This document shows positions 44,881-57,619 of a DNA stretch of 64,000 bases, one piece after another. Numbering within the stretch: position 1 is the stretch's first letter; each line of letters begins with the position of its first letter. Position numbers and translations under genes: made by a program. A model generated the notes under the pieces. It was given only the letters and a program-made list of their open reading frames with translations. It had not been told where the DNA came from and searched no databases. The stretch spans positions 54,052 through 118,051 of the forward strand of contig JABYQR010000113.1 in NCBI GenBank assembly GCA_022592445.1, read 5' to 3'. Source of the DNA: Cytidiella melzeri. Its lineage: Eukaryota; Basidiomycota; Agaricomycetes; Polyporales; Irpicaceae.

Positions 44881-45571
44881 TTTATTATTATCTAATTTTA
44901 TAAAGGTCCGTGCGTAACTTAGTCACATGTGAGACCATAGTCCGAGACCATGAAGCGGCTGCCAGCGCCCGCCCCGATTGTGGGTTGTTTTATACAGTCC
45001 TCGGATGAGTGGTGTGGACCGGACAGTGAGGCAGTGGTGTTCAGGCACCGCCCAAGTGTCACAACCTCTACTTGGCAGAGACAGAAAGGGAGACATAGAC
45101 CCCCGGCCCCGTGGTGGCCTGCAGCTGCGAGTGCCCGCTGCAACTGCTACTTGCTGACGGTTTTTTTAGGACGGATGAATGTGGTATGTCCTAGGCCTGA
45201 TGACTTAGCCCTGTCTAAGCGTGTTGTCACTACTACGCAGAAAGAGCAAATAACCCCCCCTCCGTTTAAGAAACAAAACATTCACCAATATGCCAGGTCA
45301 TGGCACACAAAAGCCCTTTCACACACTGAGATGAAGGGTTCCTTCGCCAGATGCAGGGTAGAGAACACCCCAACCCGCATCTGCGGGTTCCCCCCAGGCC
45401 AAACGTCCTGCCTGACTGGGGTTCACCCGCCACCGCGTAGATTCCGACAACAAGGGGTCAACCTCGCCACGTTCCTCCTGATGACCATAGCGTCTCAAAT
45501 TGGAATCACGGTTTGCCACAGGAAGGCAAAACTCATCCTCTCCAAAATCCAGCACATCTGCTGGCCTTCCA

Positions 45572-48500
45572 TTAGCAAGGTATTGCCGCTCCCTCTGCGG
45601 CCCCCACCAACTGGAGTATGGAGATTTGAACTCCAGGTCGCCCGTTAGATTTTTGAAACACCCACTCGACAAACTTTGCCCGGTCTTCCTCTGACCTAGC
45701 TTTGGCCTCAGCTTCCGCCTTGGCATGGTGATCATCCGCTGGGCTATGTTTCTCCTTTGGCTTCTTCACCTTCAATATTGTGTCACGCCTCTGCTCCTCA
45801 GAAGCCTCCCCATTGTGTATGAGTGTCCTTATAGTGCACTCATGGCCTGATCTCCCCACCTCACGCATAAACTGCCGGTGGGATTTGGGGCTGTAATTGA
45901 TTTGTTTCCACTTGGTATGGGCACCAAACACAGTTTGTTTAAGTATTGTCTCAACCCACACTCGTGTTACCGCATAGGAGTTGAAACAATTTGCAGCTAC
46001 TTGGTGTTGGATGGGAATGAGTCCAGCCATCATTTCAAGTGCACCAATCGGAGTGGTCTTAAAGCCACCTGTGATCCACCTCGCAGCTTGTGACTGAGCA
46101 AGTTGAAGCTCTTTTGCAATCCATTTCTGTCGCTTCCATTCGGGTTCCCACCACAGTTGTGCACCATAGAGTAGGACTGGAAGCACATTAGAGATGTATA
46201 ACCATCTCTTATGGTAAGGATTGAATCCTTTGTTGTGAATTACCAAGTAATTGCAATGCATTGACAGTACTGCACACCTTGTTAGCATACCATCTTATGT
46301 GCTCCCTCCGTGTAATTCTAGGAGTGAAAAAGAAGCCCAGGTAGCGTACAACCTGCTTAGGCTTAATAATTATCACCGTCCTGTTATGGCCTGGCAAATT
46401 TACAGTTGGGTGCAGAGGTTCATCTGGGCTCCAAGGTTTGGTACTATTTCTGAAATGGATAAGTTCGGTCTTATCCCCTTCCACTTCTAACCCTGCCATT
46501 CTCATGGCATCAGTCATTTTTACATATATGTGTTTCAGCAACCTAGCATTTGCTATAAGTTGTTGGCTAATGCGCGCTTTTGCCATTGGAGGGCCAAACA
46601 CATGTATCCACCCATCATTGACAAAGAATTGCAGGGTTTGATCCCCCTCAAGCACCTAGTTCGTGGGCGCCACATGATGTAGAGCTGGAGCGAGGTATAG
46701 AGCTGTTAACGGTGGAGATAGGACAGCACCCTGTCCTGCTCCTACTGAGCAATCCTTCGGGTCTGTCTCAGACCCTTGGAAGCAGAATTTGGCCATACGG
46801 CCCCTGAAGTAATCTTCGAAGAAGTCACAGATTTTTGAATTCAAGCCCTGACGTCGAAACACTCCAGTGGCTATAGTGTGGTTGACAGACGGGAAAAACT
46901 GCGCCACGTCCACCAGGAGAGCAGAGGACAATCTATTCCTCGCCCATCCTTCTCGCACGTTGTGAACAACTTGCACTCCTGCATCCGTAGTTGAATGCTG
47001 CATTGTTCCGCCAAACTGGCAGGGATGAGTAATGCCAAACTTCTGCGATTCAAATTGCAATCGCTTTGCTATGATCTTTTCTAACAACTTGCCAATGCAA
47101 TTTAGCAAGACTATCGGACAATACGCTTTGGGTTCCGTGTAATCCGGTTTATTTGGTTTGGGTATGATCACTGTCTTTGACTCTTTGAATGAAAACGGGA
47201 ACACACCAAACTTAATGCATCCATTAAACAACTGCCGAACCCTGGATGCTGCTGTAGCATCTCCTTTATCCTCAAAGTCCTTGCAACTAAAGTTGTAAGG
47301 GCCTTGAATGATAATGTGTTTCAGCCAGAACCATGACAAGTGATCTGGGCCTGGTGCAGACATGTTTGATGTCTTCTTCAACTCCTCAAGGGTTTCCGCC
47401 AACCTGAAGTCCGCCCACTCCCTCTCAGGGGCCTGGGGGATCAGCTCAATGTATTTCTTGTCAACTGGTTGCTGAACACTAGGACAGAACTGCTCTTGGA
47501 ACGCCTCCGCAAGCTGCTCTTTGGTGGAACAAGGGTTCCCATCAGGGCCTATAATGCCTGCTGTTGAGTCAATGGGGCGCGGCTTGACCCAGCCAACAAC
47601 ATCCCAAGCTTTTTGGTGGTGGATTCTCTGAATTGTGCAATCAAAGAAACTCCATTTTGCTCGGTTTGTTGCTTTACACAACTCTCTCTGATCATCTCTC
47701 CACTTGTCCTCTGCATCAGCAAAGGCATCAGCGCATTCTTCCGCATGAGATTGCGAATAATTGACCATGTTTACTTTGGTCGCTTTTTGAAATGCCCTCG
47801 AAGCATCATCAGATACTTTCCGAGCAATCCTAGAAGCTTTTGCAGCAGCAGAACATTCAGCATTCCATCACCCTTTTGCCGCTTGGCTCAAGTCTGGCAC
47901 CACAGCCAAACTATTCCATGCTTCTTGCGCCCATAGATTGAAGCGCTCTGCTGCGTTTTCCACTTGTTCCCTTGAAGTGTATTCCTCATCCCATAGAATA
48001 AGATCAATGCCTTTCCGTGTGCGTTTGACGAATTTACGCCCTGCCACAGACACTTTGCCAATGGTAGGCCCAATTTCAGGCTTACTATCAACATATACAT
48101 CCCATTCTAATATGAAGTGGTCACTATTATTACAACCATCAGAGTTGATGTGTAGCAAGCCCGGAATATATGCTGGATCTGCCCACACCAAATCAAGAAC
48201 ACCCGGACAATTGTCCGAATTGTTCGAGCGCCACATTGCAGGCCCAGACGGGTCATTAAGTAGCACAAGCCCCAGCTTCATTTCAGATAAAGCAATGAGA
48301 TCATCCACTTGTCTCAAATATTGAGGGCAACAATTAGTTTGTTTGTTCTTATCCCAATTTGGGTGACAAATGTTGAAGTCCCCGCACATGAAAGTGATGT
48401 GTGGTAATTTAGAAACATGGTTCTCCAGGTATGTGAGAGCTGAGTTTGCTTCATGGAAATTATCAACATTTAGGAAGGTCATAATCCTATCTCCAATGTC

Positions 48501-50068
48501 CATTGCAATGCAGTTGATGTCATTATGAATAATGAGGTCAGACCGCAGACGAGGCATGTGCGCTTTCCAACGCTTGTTCACAAACACCATTGCTCGCGCT
48601 TTTCCTGAGCACCAATACTGATGAACTCACAGTGGGTAACCGTTTGCATGTACACTTCACCCTCCTTATTTGTCATGGAGGCAACATTTTTGATGTGTCC
48701 CCAGAACAGTTCTTGGACGCAGATTATGTCCCAATCGCGATATTTCTCGAGCAACAAAGACATGTTGTATTGAGACTTTTGAACATTGGTGCTAATGCAC
48801 CTCATGGTGGGGTCAGCATCTTCAACGTCAAGGAATTCATCAAGTTCCGGCTGAATAGGAGCAACAAGGCTCGCAAGAGGTATGTCAGGAGAAGATTTGA
48901 CATGACCACTAAGTGCAGATTGAACTCTGGATGTCGGTTGTAGAAGACTGTCACCACTGAATTTAAGATTTTCTAACTGCTCTCGCATTCTTCTTAAATG
49001 CGCAAGCAGGATGTCAGGCAACAAAAGGAAATATCCCTCGCCAGATGGTAGGTTGGACAATGTAGCCAATGGGATGTCTGGTGATGAATCAGCCAGGACA
49101 GGTAAACGTCCCTGTGACAGGGGGGTTGCATCATCAGATGTAAAATCCAGAGATTGCGCATAAATTGGCAAATGCCGCTCTTGATCAGGGTCACATGATG
49201 TTTGCCTGACCAGTGTGCATGGGTCCATACTTGGACCTGGAATTGAACTCCATGCAGACATATAGTCCACTATGGAGGGTATAGGGGTATGCACACGGAG
49301 ACTCAGTAAATCCCACGCAAAATCAACATCATGTGATTCCTGAGGCATTTGTAGACGACCAGCAAGTGATCCGGTCATCTGTGGAGTAAGTTGGACTGAT
49401 GACAAACTTAAGTCCAAGGGCCCAGTCGGGCTATCACCTCTGGTTGACACATGGCCCAATGTCAGAGGGGTTTCATCATTGGCATCAGATACAGACGGGG
49501 TATCTGGGGTCAAGTGTATCAGGAGGAGTGGTGAACAGCCGCACTCCTCCTCTGCCTCCCAAAACTTTGCATTGTATTCAACAATGTCATCTGGAGAAAT
49601 GTTGTGAGCATTAAACGTTGCAGGCTCATGTATCACTCTCTGAACAGGAGTGACGTGTGGTGATGGTGTTGCTTATACAGAGTTATACCCAGATATACCA
49701 TGCCATGCAGCAAGGTTTGGGAACGGGTTGTTGGGGGACATAACACGTGTTCCTCTCTGAGGGCGTGGACGTGTGATGCAACGTGGCATGTGAGGCTGCA
49801 TCATATAGAAAGTTCCTGCGAGGGTTGTGCGTGTCATGTCCAGGTGCAACACACAATTCTCAAGGAATTCATCTTCTCTGACATAATCAAAGGATGACAT
49901 TCGGGCTTCATAGGCTGTTCTGTACTCAGGGGCACTCGACCAGAAGTTGGGTGATTGATCTCTAGAGTGCATGGGTGACACTTGACTCTCACGGTGTATG
50001 GGTGTCAGGGGCTCTGCCACCATCGGGCTCGGCATTCTGGGTATCATGTTATGGTTGTCACAATACAT
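45572..50068 (-). pseudogene. LINE ORF2: endonuclease and reverse transcriptase (several breaks)
   Basis: The frame starts at ATG 50068. TAA near 49675 (SV-stop-AT, former CAA likely). Endonuclease blocks are MRCISTNVQKSQYN, WDIICVQELFWG, TFMCGDFNICHPNWD, LDLVWADP and SDHFILEWD. A frameshift lies near 48590. RT blocks are FKESKTVIIPKPNKPDY, AYCPIVLLNCIGKLLEKI, CQFGGTMQHSTTDA, SALLVDVAQFFPSVNH and GAGQGAVLSPPL. The catalytic box reads FFVNDG where this class has F/YVDDG, an Asp-to-Asn change. TAG near 46656 just before that box, TGA near 47868, and another frameshift near 46240 before LLYGAQLWWEPEW. The C-terminal part matches X-element-like fungal LINE proteins. No RNase H domain is evident. 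Inactive. Confidence 0.88.
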
Positions 50069-50108
50069 AAAAAAGGAAGTAGCGGTTATTTTACAAACAA
50101 GCTATCAG

Positions 50109-51674
50109 CTATTCGTGCTGTCCATCCTCCATCTCATAGGTGCCAGCACCAACAATCTCAACATCATCTTCAGATGTTTCTGCAACTTCCGAGAATGCCT
50201 CGTACCTCCCAGACTTTACGCGCTCGCGTTGTCTCAATGGGCCAGCGACCGGGGTCAGCTCGCGCATGGGAACATTCCCCTCATGATCCTTCGCTGCAAT
50301 CAGAGCAGCTGCAGCCTCTTCAGCTCGCTTCTTCTGAGTGCGAATGGCGCAGTTAGCAGACTTGGTCGCGTTGTTGTCCAACTGACGACCAGCCTTGCAT
50401 GGGACAGCCGGGACATCTCGACGGAGCTGGGTGGCAGGGTTGACGCCTTGCATATACGCCTTGTTCCCTTGCTTTGAGTACCTCGAGCATCTGTTTGAGT
50501 AATGTTCGTGGCCAGTATTACCACAATTTGCCCAGATCCAGTGATTGCTTGGACACCTCCACCTTTCTGTCTGAAGCCTCTCCCTTGTGGGGATACAGCA
50601 AGGGGCAACCACGTTACGGTCCTCCATCGTGTGATTTGCTGGGAAGACCTTGCACCATTCAAATGCTCCATTTTTGCACTGGTCCCTACAGTGTCCATTA
50701 CGATGGCAATGGGTGCACATCGCAGTACGAGCCACAGACTGAGCAAGTACTAACGAGCACTTTTTTGAGCCAATGGTGACCTTCTCCTGGATGTTACGCT
50801 GGGCGACCTTGCCACCAACGTCATACACAAAGATGTGGAGGGGCCCTGGAGAGCCTTTCTTGTGACCAGCACCCCAGAACGCAACGGGGGTGTAGTTTGA
50901 CGGGACCATGTGCTGGAAAACCTCTGGGTTATGCCTCGACACCTCCTCGAAGATGTCTTGAATCAATAGACCCTTGCTTGGACAAGCTTGGATCACAAGT
51001 TCCGCCATTGAAGTGTACAAGTGTACCATGATGACGGGGGGGGGGGGGGGGGGGTATGTGGAGGACAGAATATAACCAGCAATGTTCTCACTGGTCACGT
51101 TCTTCCAGATGTCTTCGAGCCAGTTCATGAAGTTGAGTTCAGGACGTACTTGGAAAGCCAACTGCAGCTGGTTCCGCCATTTTTTGTCCCACTTTACCCT
51201 GATGACAGGGTTCAATTTTGGTTGGAGGGTGGACGTCATGCCTCCCTTCTTCTTGTGCTCAGCCAGCTGCCAGCTTTGATAAAGTTGGGCCACAATGGCT
51301 CAAACTTCGTCTTCCTTGCAGATTGACCTCTTGTCAGCAGACTGGTCAAATGTAATGACCACCGTAGTCTTTGACTCTTGAGGCTGAGGGGCGTGGACGA
51401 CGGGGGCCTTGGGCTTAGGCTCACGCACGAGATTTGCTCTCGCATCTGGTTTTGCATTGCTCGCAGGGTGGGTACCTGCAACGACAATTTTTCCCTTACC
51501 CTTGTCTCATGCTGCCGGTGCACTTGTGCCCTGTCCTGCTGAAGCATTCACAGGGGGGGTCGCCGGAGCAGGGAGGGGGGGGACAGATTGGGAGGCTACC
51601 TCAATTGGGAAACCGAAGAAGCCCATTTGTTGACCAGTCGCTAAGATCTGGTCAATGCTAAAGTCGATGGCCAT
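50109..51674 (-). pseudogene. LINE ORF1 (Gag-like, zinc knuckles; two TGA codons)
   Basis: 522 codons in one frame from ATG 51674 (MAIDFSIDQILATGQ). Two in-frame TGA codons occur (APAA-stop-DKGKGK near 51510, EDEV-stop-AIVAQ near 51296), both where Arg would fit. RNA-binding features are CTHCHRNGHCRDQC (CCHC knuckle) and a second Cys/His group CPSNHWIWANCGNTGHEHYSNRC. A Pro run STYPPPPPP is encoded by the G18 tract, whose length may be unstable. Likely nucleic-acid chaperone of the LINE. Confidence 0.8.
51037..51054. repeat. Homopolymer run of 18 G
   Basis: Uninterrupted G18 on the plus strand (C18 in the LINE coding strand). The frame on both sides agrees with 18 bases, but such runs are prone to assembly and replication slippage. 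Confidence 0.95.
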
Positions 51675-51686
51675 AGGGCCTAAAAC

Positions 51687-53920
51687 TCATAATCCCAGGG
51701 CAAAGTTGTTGATCATCTCCACCGAGAGCGACTTTAACCATTTGTCAGCAGTCCACAGCTTCTTCGCCGGCAGGGCTGCAGTAGATGGAGTGTCCGGGCG
51801 CTCCGTGTTGTGAGTAGAGTCCGCACGCGGATGCTTGCCAAGACTTGTCTCCCCTGCCGCAGCAGGAGGAGCAGTCACCGAGGTGGGAGTGTTACAAACG
51901 GTCTTCACACCCTATCATTTTTCTTTACTTCTTTGATTATCTTGATAACTAGTTATCTTCCTTACAATTACCTTGACAATCCAACTCGTCCTTCCTCCAT
52001 CATTCCCTGATCCACATTGCCTCCGTTCAACACGGACTATTATGTCATTAGTTGTCTCCTTGTGTCCATTCAAACCTCGGACCTAAATCCGATTGGTTAC
52101 CATTGCCCTGGTTCAACCCTCGGCCTCTACATACCTCTGTTACCATTCCATCGGGTCCAAGCCTGTCTATCCCCTGTTTCGGGTCCAACCCCGTCTATTT
52201 CCTGTTTCGGGTTCAGCCCCTTCTCTATTAATCTTTGCCTCATGTTTCACCTTTCTATTGTCCCTTGTTTCCACACCTAGACGGTCTTTTCTCTCATTGG
52301 TTTTCCAAAGCAGTGGATGTTCTCTGTGTATTGTTCTTCCTTTCTATTCCTCCGGACCAGTCCAAAAGTAGTTAGGTCAACATGTATAAATAGCTGCTAG
52401 ACATGGGGCTAGAACCTCAGTCTATCCACTTTGTATCAATATTCCTTCTATCAAACCATCATCTGTCTGCCACTGTGCTTGACAGCAACCGCGCGGCCTA
52501 GACCATTATCCGACCTTGTGTGTAGCTACACCAAGGGGTCCTGACTTGACAACTTGTCCCTTGACGATAGTTGGTCTTAACAGGGAGCAGAAGCAGCTGC
52601 CTTCTTGGCAGCCGCTTCTTGACGTTGACAATAGCTCAACGCAATGAATGGGTGCATACCCTTGAACGGAGACTTGGCTGGCGCCTTGTCTTTCCCCTTC
52701 ACTTTGGTGGCATTGGTGTAGCTCTTTCTGGCTCCCGGTGTCATGATACGTTCGGCATCCGAGGCAGCACCACCCTCATCCGCAGAAGTCATCGCGTCGC
52801 TCACAGCACCGCCACTCTCTCCACAAGAGGCACAACCAGGAGCAACGCAGATCGAATCAAGTGTCTTTTTGGCCTTGGGACCGGATCCCTTGGCTGCAGA
52901 CGCTTTTGTCAGGTGGGCATACAACGGCAAAGCCTCGTCATCCACCTCCATTTGTTCCTGCTGGAACCTGAGCTTTCGCTCACTACGCCACTTGGCCATG
53001 TCAGAGCGGATCTGACTGACGCTGGATGCCATATCAGACACCATGCCTCGAATAAACGTTGAGGCCTCAATGTGTTGGTGCACCTGAGTGGACACAATGA
53101 GGAGGGAAGGGGATGCAGGGTCCCACTTCCGGAAGTACGCCTTGAAGTGATATGTCACCATCTGTAACAGACCAACAATGCAATTGCAAGCAAATTCCTG
53201 CATACCTACAGGCAGTTCCGCAAAGAACGCACCGGACGGATCCCAACTAGGGGCTGCCACCGCAATGTTGTCGAGCGACTCAATGACACAATCCAAAATG
53301 TCACCCACTGCGCTCTTGCCTCTGCATACAAACGCTTGGAGGAACGATTCCCCCTCTGTTTGCTGCGATTGGTTTCTGTCCTCGGGCTCACTAGTGCGCG
53401 CTTGCCCTTGGAAAGGATTAGACCCGGCTGGAACAGCCTGGGTTGACGTCGGAATCTGAATTCAAAACACGAATGTAAGTGCAGTCCCATATTGCGCAAA
53501 AGAAATCCTCGTGCCCATCGGATGACAGGCACGTGGATTGATGAAAAATTTGGGGGTACGTATGCTTACCTGCAACGGCACCTCATTCGCCTGCGACGTC
53601 TGGACAATAGTCGCAGATGTTGGGGGGGCATGAAGTTGAGTCCCGTACGAGCCAGCACCCAAGCTATGTGCAGGGGCGGTGGAACCCTCAGGGATTGGGT
53701 TGAGGTCTCTAGCAGTTGCACCACTAGAGACCTCGGGGTCCTGCAAGGCAGGGGCCTCTTTCGAGGTCAAACATTTGGGAGAAGACTTGGTAGGTCTGCT
53801 CCTGTATGGTTCAAAGGGCTCAACAGAGCCCCCTCTTTGAATGGGTCCAACTGTAGGTGAGCTGGACTTCGTTCGTGCTGCTGTTGCCATAGGTACGTTG
53901 AATGCCGAAGGAGTAGTCAT
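51687..53920 (-). pseudogene. LINE ORF0: unknown protein upstream of ORF1, split by solo LTR
   Basis: The frame from ATG 53920 (MTTPSAFNVP) is continuous with 52583, apart from one TGA near 53462 (FVF-stop-IQIPTS). Beyond the LTR it continues 51889-51687 to the stop, 12 bp before the ORF1 ATG. Removing the LTR and one copy of the duplication joins AAASAP to TSVTAP in frame. Content: a Pro/Ser-rich N-terminus; a helical, hydrophobic middle (VGDILDCVIESLDNIAV, FACNCIVGLLQMVTYHFKAYF); a Lys/Ala-rich linker; and the C-terminus KLWTADKWLKSL. No known domain recognised. Alternatively 53462-53575 is a GT-AG intron of 114 bp, but a spliceosomal intron would be odd in a LINE. Confidence 0.65.
51890..52582 (+). 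mobile_element. Solo LTR, family E
   Basis: 693 bp, TGTTACAAACGG...GTCTTAACA, with perfect 5-bp duplication GGGAG (51885-51889 and 52583-52587). TATA box GTATAAATAGC near 52384. Only copy in the window. Inserted in LINE ORF0. Confidence 0.9.
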
Positions 53921-54176
53921 GGGCGCTTATCTTCAATGGTGGTGGTACCGGTACAAGAGAGGATGTCCAAAAAAGGCACACTCCCTAAGATAGACACTAT
54001 CAAGTCTCAACCACGTCACATGTACCAGCGTAACGACGCTTATGGCCATTTGGCTGGGAGTACACAGAAGAAATCAATAGCTTATGATTCTCTGAGTTCA
54101 TCCCTGCGCAGATGTTTGACCAGACTCCTCACGGCCACCACAAGCCTTCACCATCAATTGCGGAAGCGAGGACTGC

Positions 54177-55190
54177 TTGAATAGATATCAAGAGTATTCT
54201 GCAGCCTTGCCGGAAATCTGGACCAGGGCACTTACCTTTCAAAGGCGACAATGGTTTACAGAGGTGGCTAGGACAGATGAGGACATTCTTGTAGAAGTAT
54301 GTCCATGGGATATTGGGATGGATAGCAGCATCGGCGGATACAGCGAAGGAGTCAGAGGGGGGGGGGTATGTACATTGCCAAAAAAATATTCAAGAGTGGA
54401 CCCGAGCTTTTATCAACAATTGCCATGCACTTCTGTATTCCGGGCTCGTTAACGGTCACTGGAATGCATGTCTCCTTGATCAAAAGCCCAATCTTGAGGC
54501 TGCAATCATCACTCATCTGCAAAGCATTGGGAAGTTTGTTTGCACCCAGGATATTGTTGACTTCACCGCAAGGGCAGATATCCGAGAGGAGTTTGATCTG
54601 ATGAAGCCTGTCTGTCTGTCCACTGCACAGAACTGGATGCCTTGCCTAGACTATTGCTGGATGAAGACTCCGGGTGGTCAATTTGTAGATGGACACAAAC
54701 AAGAGGACGTGGTTGCTTGTTGTAACACGGTCTTTCTTCCTGCGCTTGCAGACCTTGATCCCAATGTCCTCTACTAATCCCGATGGCACTGTCCTTCCTA
54801 TTCCTGATAATCAACCTCAGCCTCGACGTCCCTGCGTTGTCTATTGGTTTTACGATGAATCAATGTTTTACGTACATGACAGGCGTATCATCCACTGGGT
54901 TCCCAGGGGGGAAAAGCCAGTCCCTCATCCGAAAGGTAAAGGTGCATTGTTGATGGTCTTGGACTTTGTGTCTGCTAACTTTGGCTGGCTACGCTTCCCT
55001 GATGGCGCAGAGACAGCACGGGTTCTGTTCAAGGCAGGAGCAAATCGCAATGGGTACTTTACAAACAACAACATTGGCACTCAACTTGACGCTGCCATGG
55101 GTATTCTCCAACAACATTATTGCGAGATCAGGCATGTCTTCGTCTTTAACGATGCAACCACACAACATGATGCTCTCTCTTGGCCCTCAG
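54177..55190 (+). pseudogene. DDE-type transposase fragment (same superfamily, plus strand)
   Basis: Blocks in order: HLQSIGKFVCTQDIVDF, TAQNWMPCLDYCW, FVDGHKQEDVV, a frameshift near 54775, VYWFYDESMFYVHDRRIIHW (family HDES.FYA.DRR, here YDES), KGKGALLMVLDFVSANFGWLRFPDGAETARVLFKAG, GYFTNNNIG and HVFVFNDATT (family FDNATTH). It stops there; the C-terminal catalytic part is not found downstream. A G10 run at 54358-54367 lies in the N-terminal part. It starts beside the LINE 5' end, so the LINE may have inserted next to or into it. Confidence 0.8.
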
Positions 55191-56708
55191 TCCAAATATA
55201 CAACATATGAGTGACTGCTATGTACCATATCCCCTATTCTGAGTAGTATATACTGTTGGCTAACAACAATCCATAACACTATGCTTGAGTACAAGCAACC
55301 ATATATTTGTGTCATTCTTTTGGCCTATATGATTGCACTGCACTTGAGTAACAGCAGACATACATTTGCGTGGTGTGGATGGTTATACATAGCATCAAAG
55401 TAGTATACCCAACAAACATGAATAGCAGCCAGCATTACAACGTAACTGCTGTCAAAGAAGCATACATTGACCACATTTTACATAACATTAAAGATATATA
55501 TTCCGTGCAGCTATGGGTGTAGGAATGGATATACATCAAGTACAATTTCTTTAGAGTTTGTCATTGTTTTGTGTGCAACCCACATGAAAGCAATTGGGGA
55601 TGACCTCATTTGGGCGGACCTACCCTATGTATAGAAATGTCATTTGGGTGCAAGCATGCATAGCTCAAACGTCTGCAATGTAAATGTTCACCCATGTTCC
55701 ATTTTCAGCGCTTTACTTCCCCGGCTTGCCCCGGAATGTTCCACGTTCATTTTGAAAACTGAAACACGACATCTTCCCTCACTTCAGACCCAAAGCATGT
55801 CTCACGCAAGGAGGATTCCAACCAGCTGCATTCCAAGGATCACTCCACCCAATGTTCCTGCCTCACTAGAGCGATGGCACCTGCCAGGAAGTCAAGCAAC
55901 CTTGGACTGGGGTGATCTTGTTCCAGATCCCTGAAGCTCTCACAGCTTTGAGAGCCTGTTTTTTTGCAACTGTCCATAGCCCTTTGCTTTCCAGCCTGGG
56001 ATCTTCTCAAACCACTTGCGCTGAGCAGAACAGTGCTTGCCAGTACCTGCTGGCTACACTGATCATCTCCACCACCACTTTGCCGACCACACCTACATTA
56101 TTCACCGTCTTGCCCACATCGACTACAGCCAGAATAATCAGCCTTCCAACCTAGGTGGGATCAGGTGTGGAGTTATGGTGTGTGCCAGTCCTACTTGTCA
56201 GGATTGGAAGATCGAATGGTATCACCATGGTGAGTATATTGGGCCCCAAAGCGCATTGGGCAAGGAGCAACAGTGTTACTGGATGCGTCTGGCAGGGGAG
56301 AGAAAGAGGTGGCGTACAAGATTGAGGGAATATACTCAGAGGCGAGGTCATCAATTGGTATGTGGGCCAGTCTCGTATATGACAACACCTTGCCTACCAT
56401 TATACTCCTCATCCCTCATGGTTATGCTTGTCTTAGCTTTGTGGATAGACTGGTCTGTAGAATAAGCCGTAGCCAGCTTCTGAATGGTAGCAGCTTTCTG
56501 GTCTTCTGACTTTGTTAACAGACTTTTGCTCACCGCCCTTCATTTCCATGCTCTTTTCTTGACAAACCACTCTTTTCTATAGTATACTGAAATTTTCTAC
56601 TGCTTGAAAATCATACAAATGTGTTTTTGTTCACTTGCTTAAAGAGGTTAAGTTTGGTTCATAGTAATGCACACTGAGGGTAGACTAGTGTATATAAAAA
56701 TTGAGGAG
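55191..56708. other. No recognisable gene
   Basis: 1.5 kb. Overlapping frames at 55644-55934 and 56037-56465 (plus) have no motif I know, and they do not supply the missing end of the transposase. Base composition is near that of the flanks. It may be older element debris. Confidence 0.4.
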
Positions 56709-57455
56709 TGACACGGAGACAGGGCTCGACGTGACAAACAGGGACACGATGTGGATGACAACCAGGAGGTGGTGGCAGGCGTGAAGCACAATGCGTTCAC
56801 CAGCTATCAAACTTATTCAGAAAGCTAGCCCAGTAAAGACCAAGTTAGCATTGAGTACTACTAGCTATGTAGTACAGGAGGGAGTGGCTTACCTAGCCCA
56901 GTAAAGACCAAGAGGTCAAGATGGGGGCTAGGAGCGTACATGCAGCTGCTTCATGGACCTGCGCACAGACCATGTTGAGGGCAGGCTTTGCAAGAAGCTG
57001 TCTGAACGAAGAACAAAAGAACTACCTAAAGGAGAACAATAGCTATTGTCTAGACCTTGCCAAGAACTCTACTTGTGAGAGAATCTATCTAAAAGGAGAC
57101 CAACTATTGTATTCCATTCCCACACCTGTGAGAACATCCTTCCATAAAGAGAACAATAGGGAAAGAACAAAAGGAGTCCATGTGAACGGTATCTATGACA
57201 TCAAACCCTAGCTATGGGCTGAGCCATGTGTCTGTAGCCATGTGGGCTTACTTAAGCTAAGTCACATGCCAGTGTGACGTAGTAGCAAGTAATGTGACCG
57301 TGTGGAGCATCTAAGCCACGTGATACCGGCGCTTAATAGATGTGAAAAGGGAGTTTATGCAGAGAAGGTTGCAACTGGATTGCAGCCTAGAGTTTTACAG
57401 ATAAAAACCAGAGGTAAATTGCGAGAATTAAGGGCTAGTCAGGCCATCCATGACA
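56709..57455 (-). repeat. LTR, family A, copy at 56.7 kb
   Basis: Plus-strand edges TGACACGGAGAC and CCATGACA. Slightly shorter than 755 bp because the TATATA-containing segment near its middle is missing (GCTGCTTCATGG instead of GCTGCTTATATAGACTTCAGGG). Confidence 0.9.
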
Positions 57456-57619
57456 TTACCCCCTCCTAAAATTGAGCATCCTCGCGAAGCATCACTGTGC
57501 TGTGGTGATAGAGGTCTTCTACCCGTCTACAGGGATTCAGCAGAATTGCTTTGATTGTCTAGTCAGAAGGATGCTAGGAAGTTTCTCCCCTTCTGGTGTT
57601 GTCGACTAAACGTTACCCG

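Larger units (their letters stand above)
44880..53925 (-). mobile_element. Non-LTR (LINE) retrotransposon with three ORFs
   Basis: Order on the minus strand: ORF0 (53920-51687), ORF1 (51674-50109), ORF2 (50068-45572), then about 690 bp of 3' untranslated sequence ending in an A/T-rich tail near 44880. Gaps between ORFs are 12 and 40 bp. It encodes an apurinic-type endonuclease and a reverse transcriptase. A family E solo LTR lies within ORF0. The 5' boundary is placed just before the ORF0 ATG and is uncertain. I found no clear target duplication. Confidence 0.8.

Noticed and set aside
44950..45648. 232-codon plus-strand frame
   Set aside because: Lies antisense over the LINE 3' untranslated region and ORF2 end. 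No motif and no splice context.
51037..51054. G18 run as a G-quadruplex or regulatory tract
   Set aside because: A pure homopolymer inside a dead LINE ORF; slippage or assembly artefact is more likely than function.
53462..53575. Spliceosomal intron in LINE ORF0
   Set aside because: Length is a multiple of three and the frame continues through it with a single TGA. A nonsense change is the simpler reading in an RNA-mobilised element, though not excluded.
55644..56465. C-terminal half of the DDE transposase at 54-55 kb
   Set aside because: None of the expected downstream blocks of the family could be found in any frame here.
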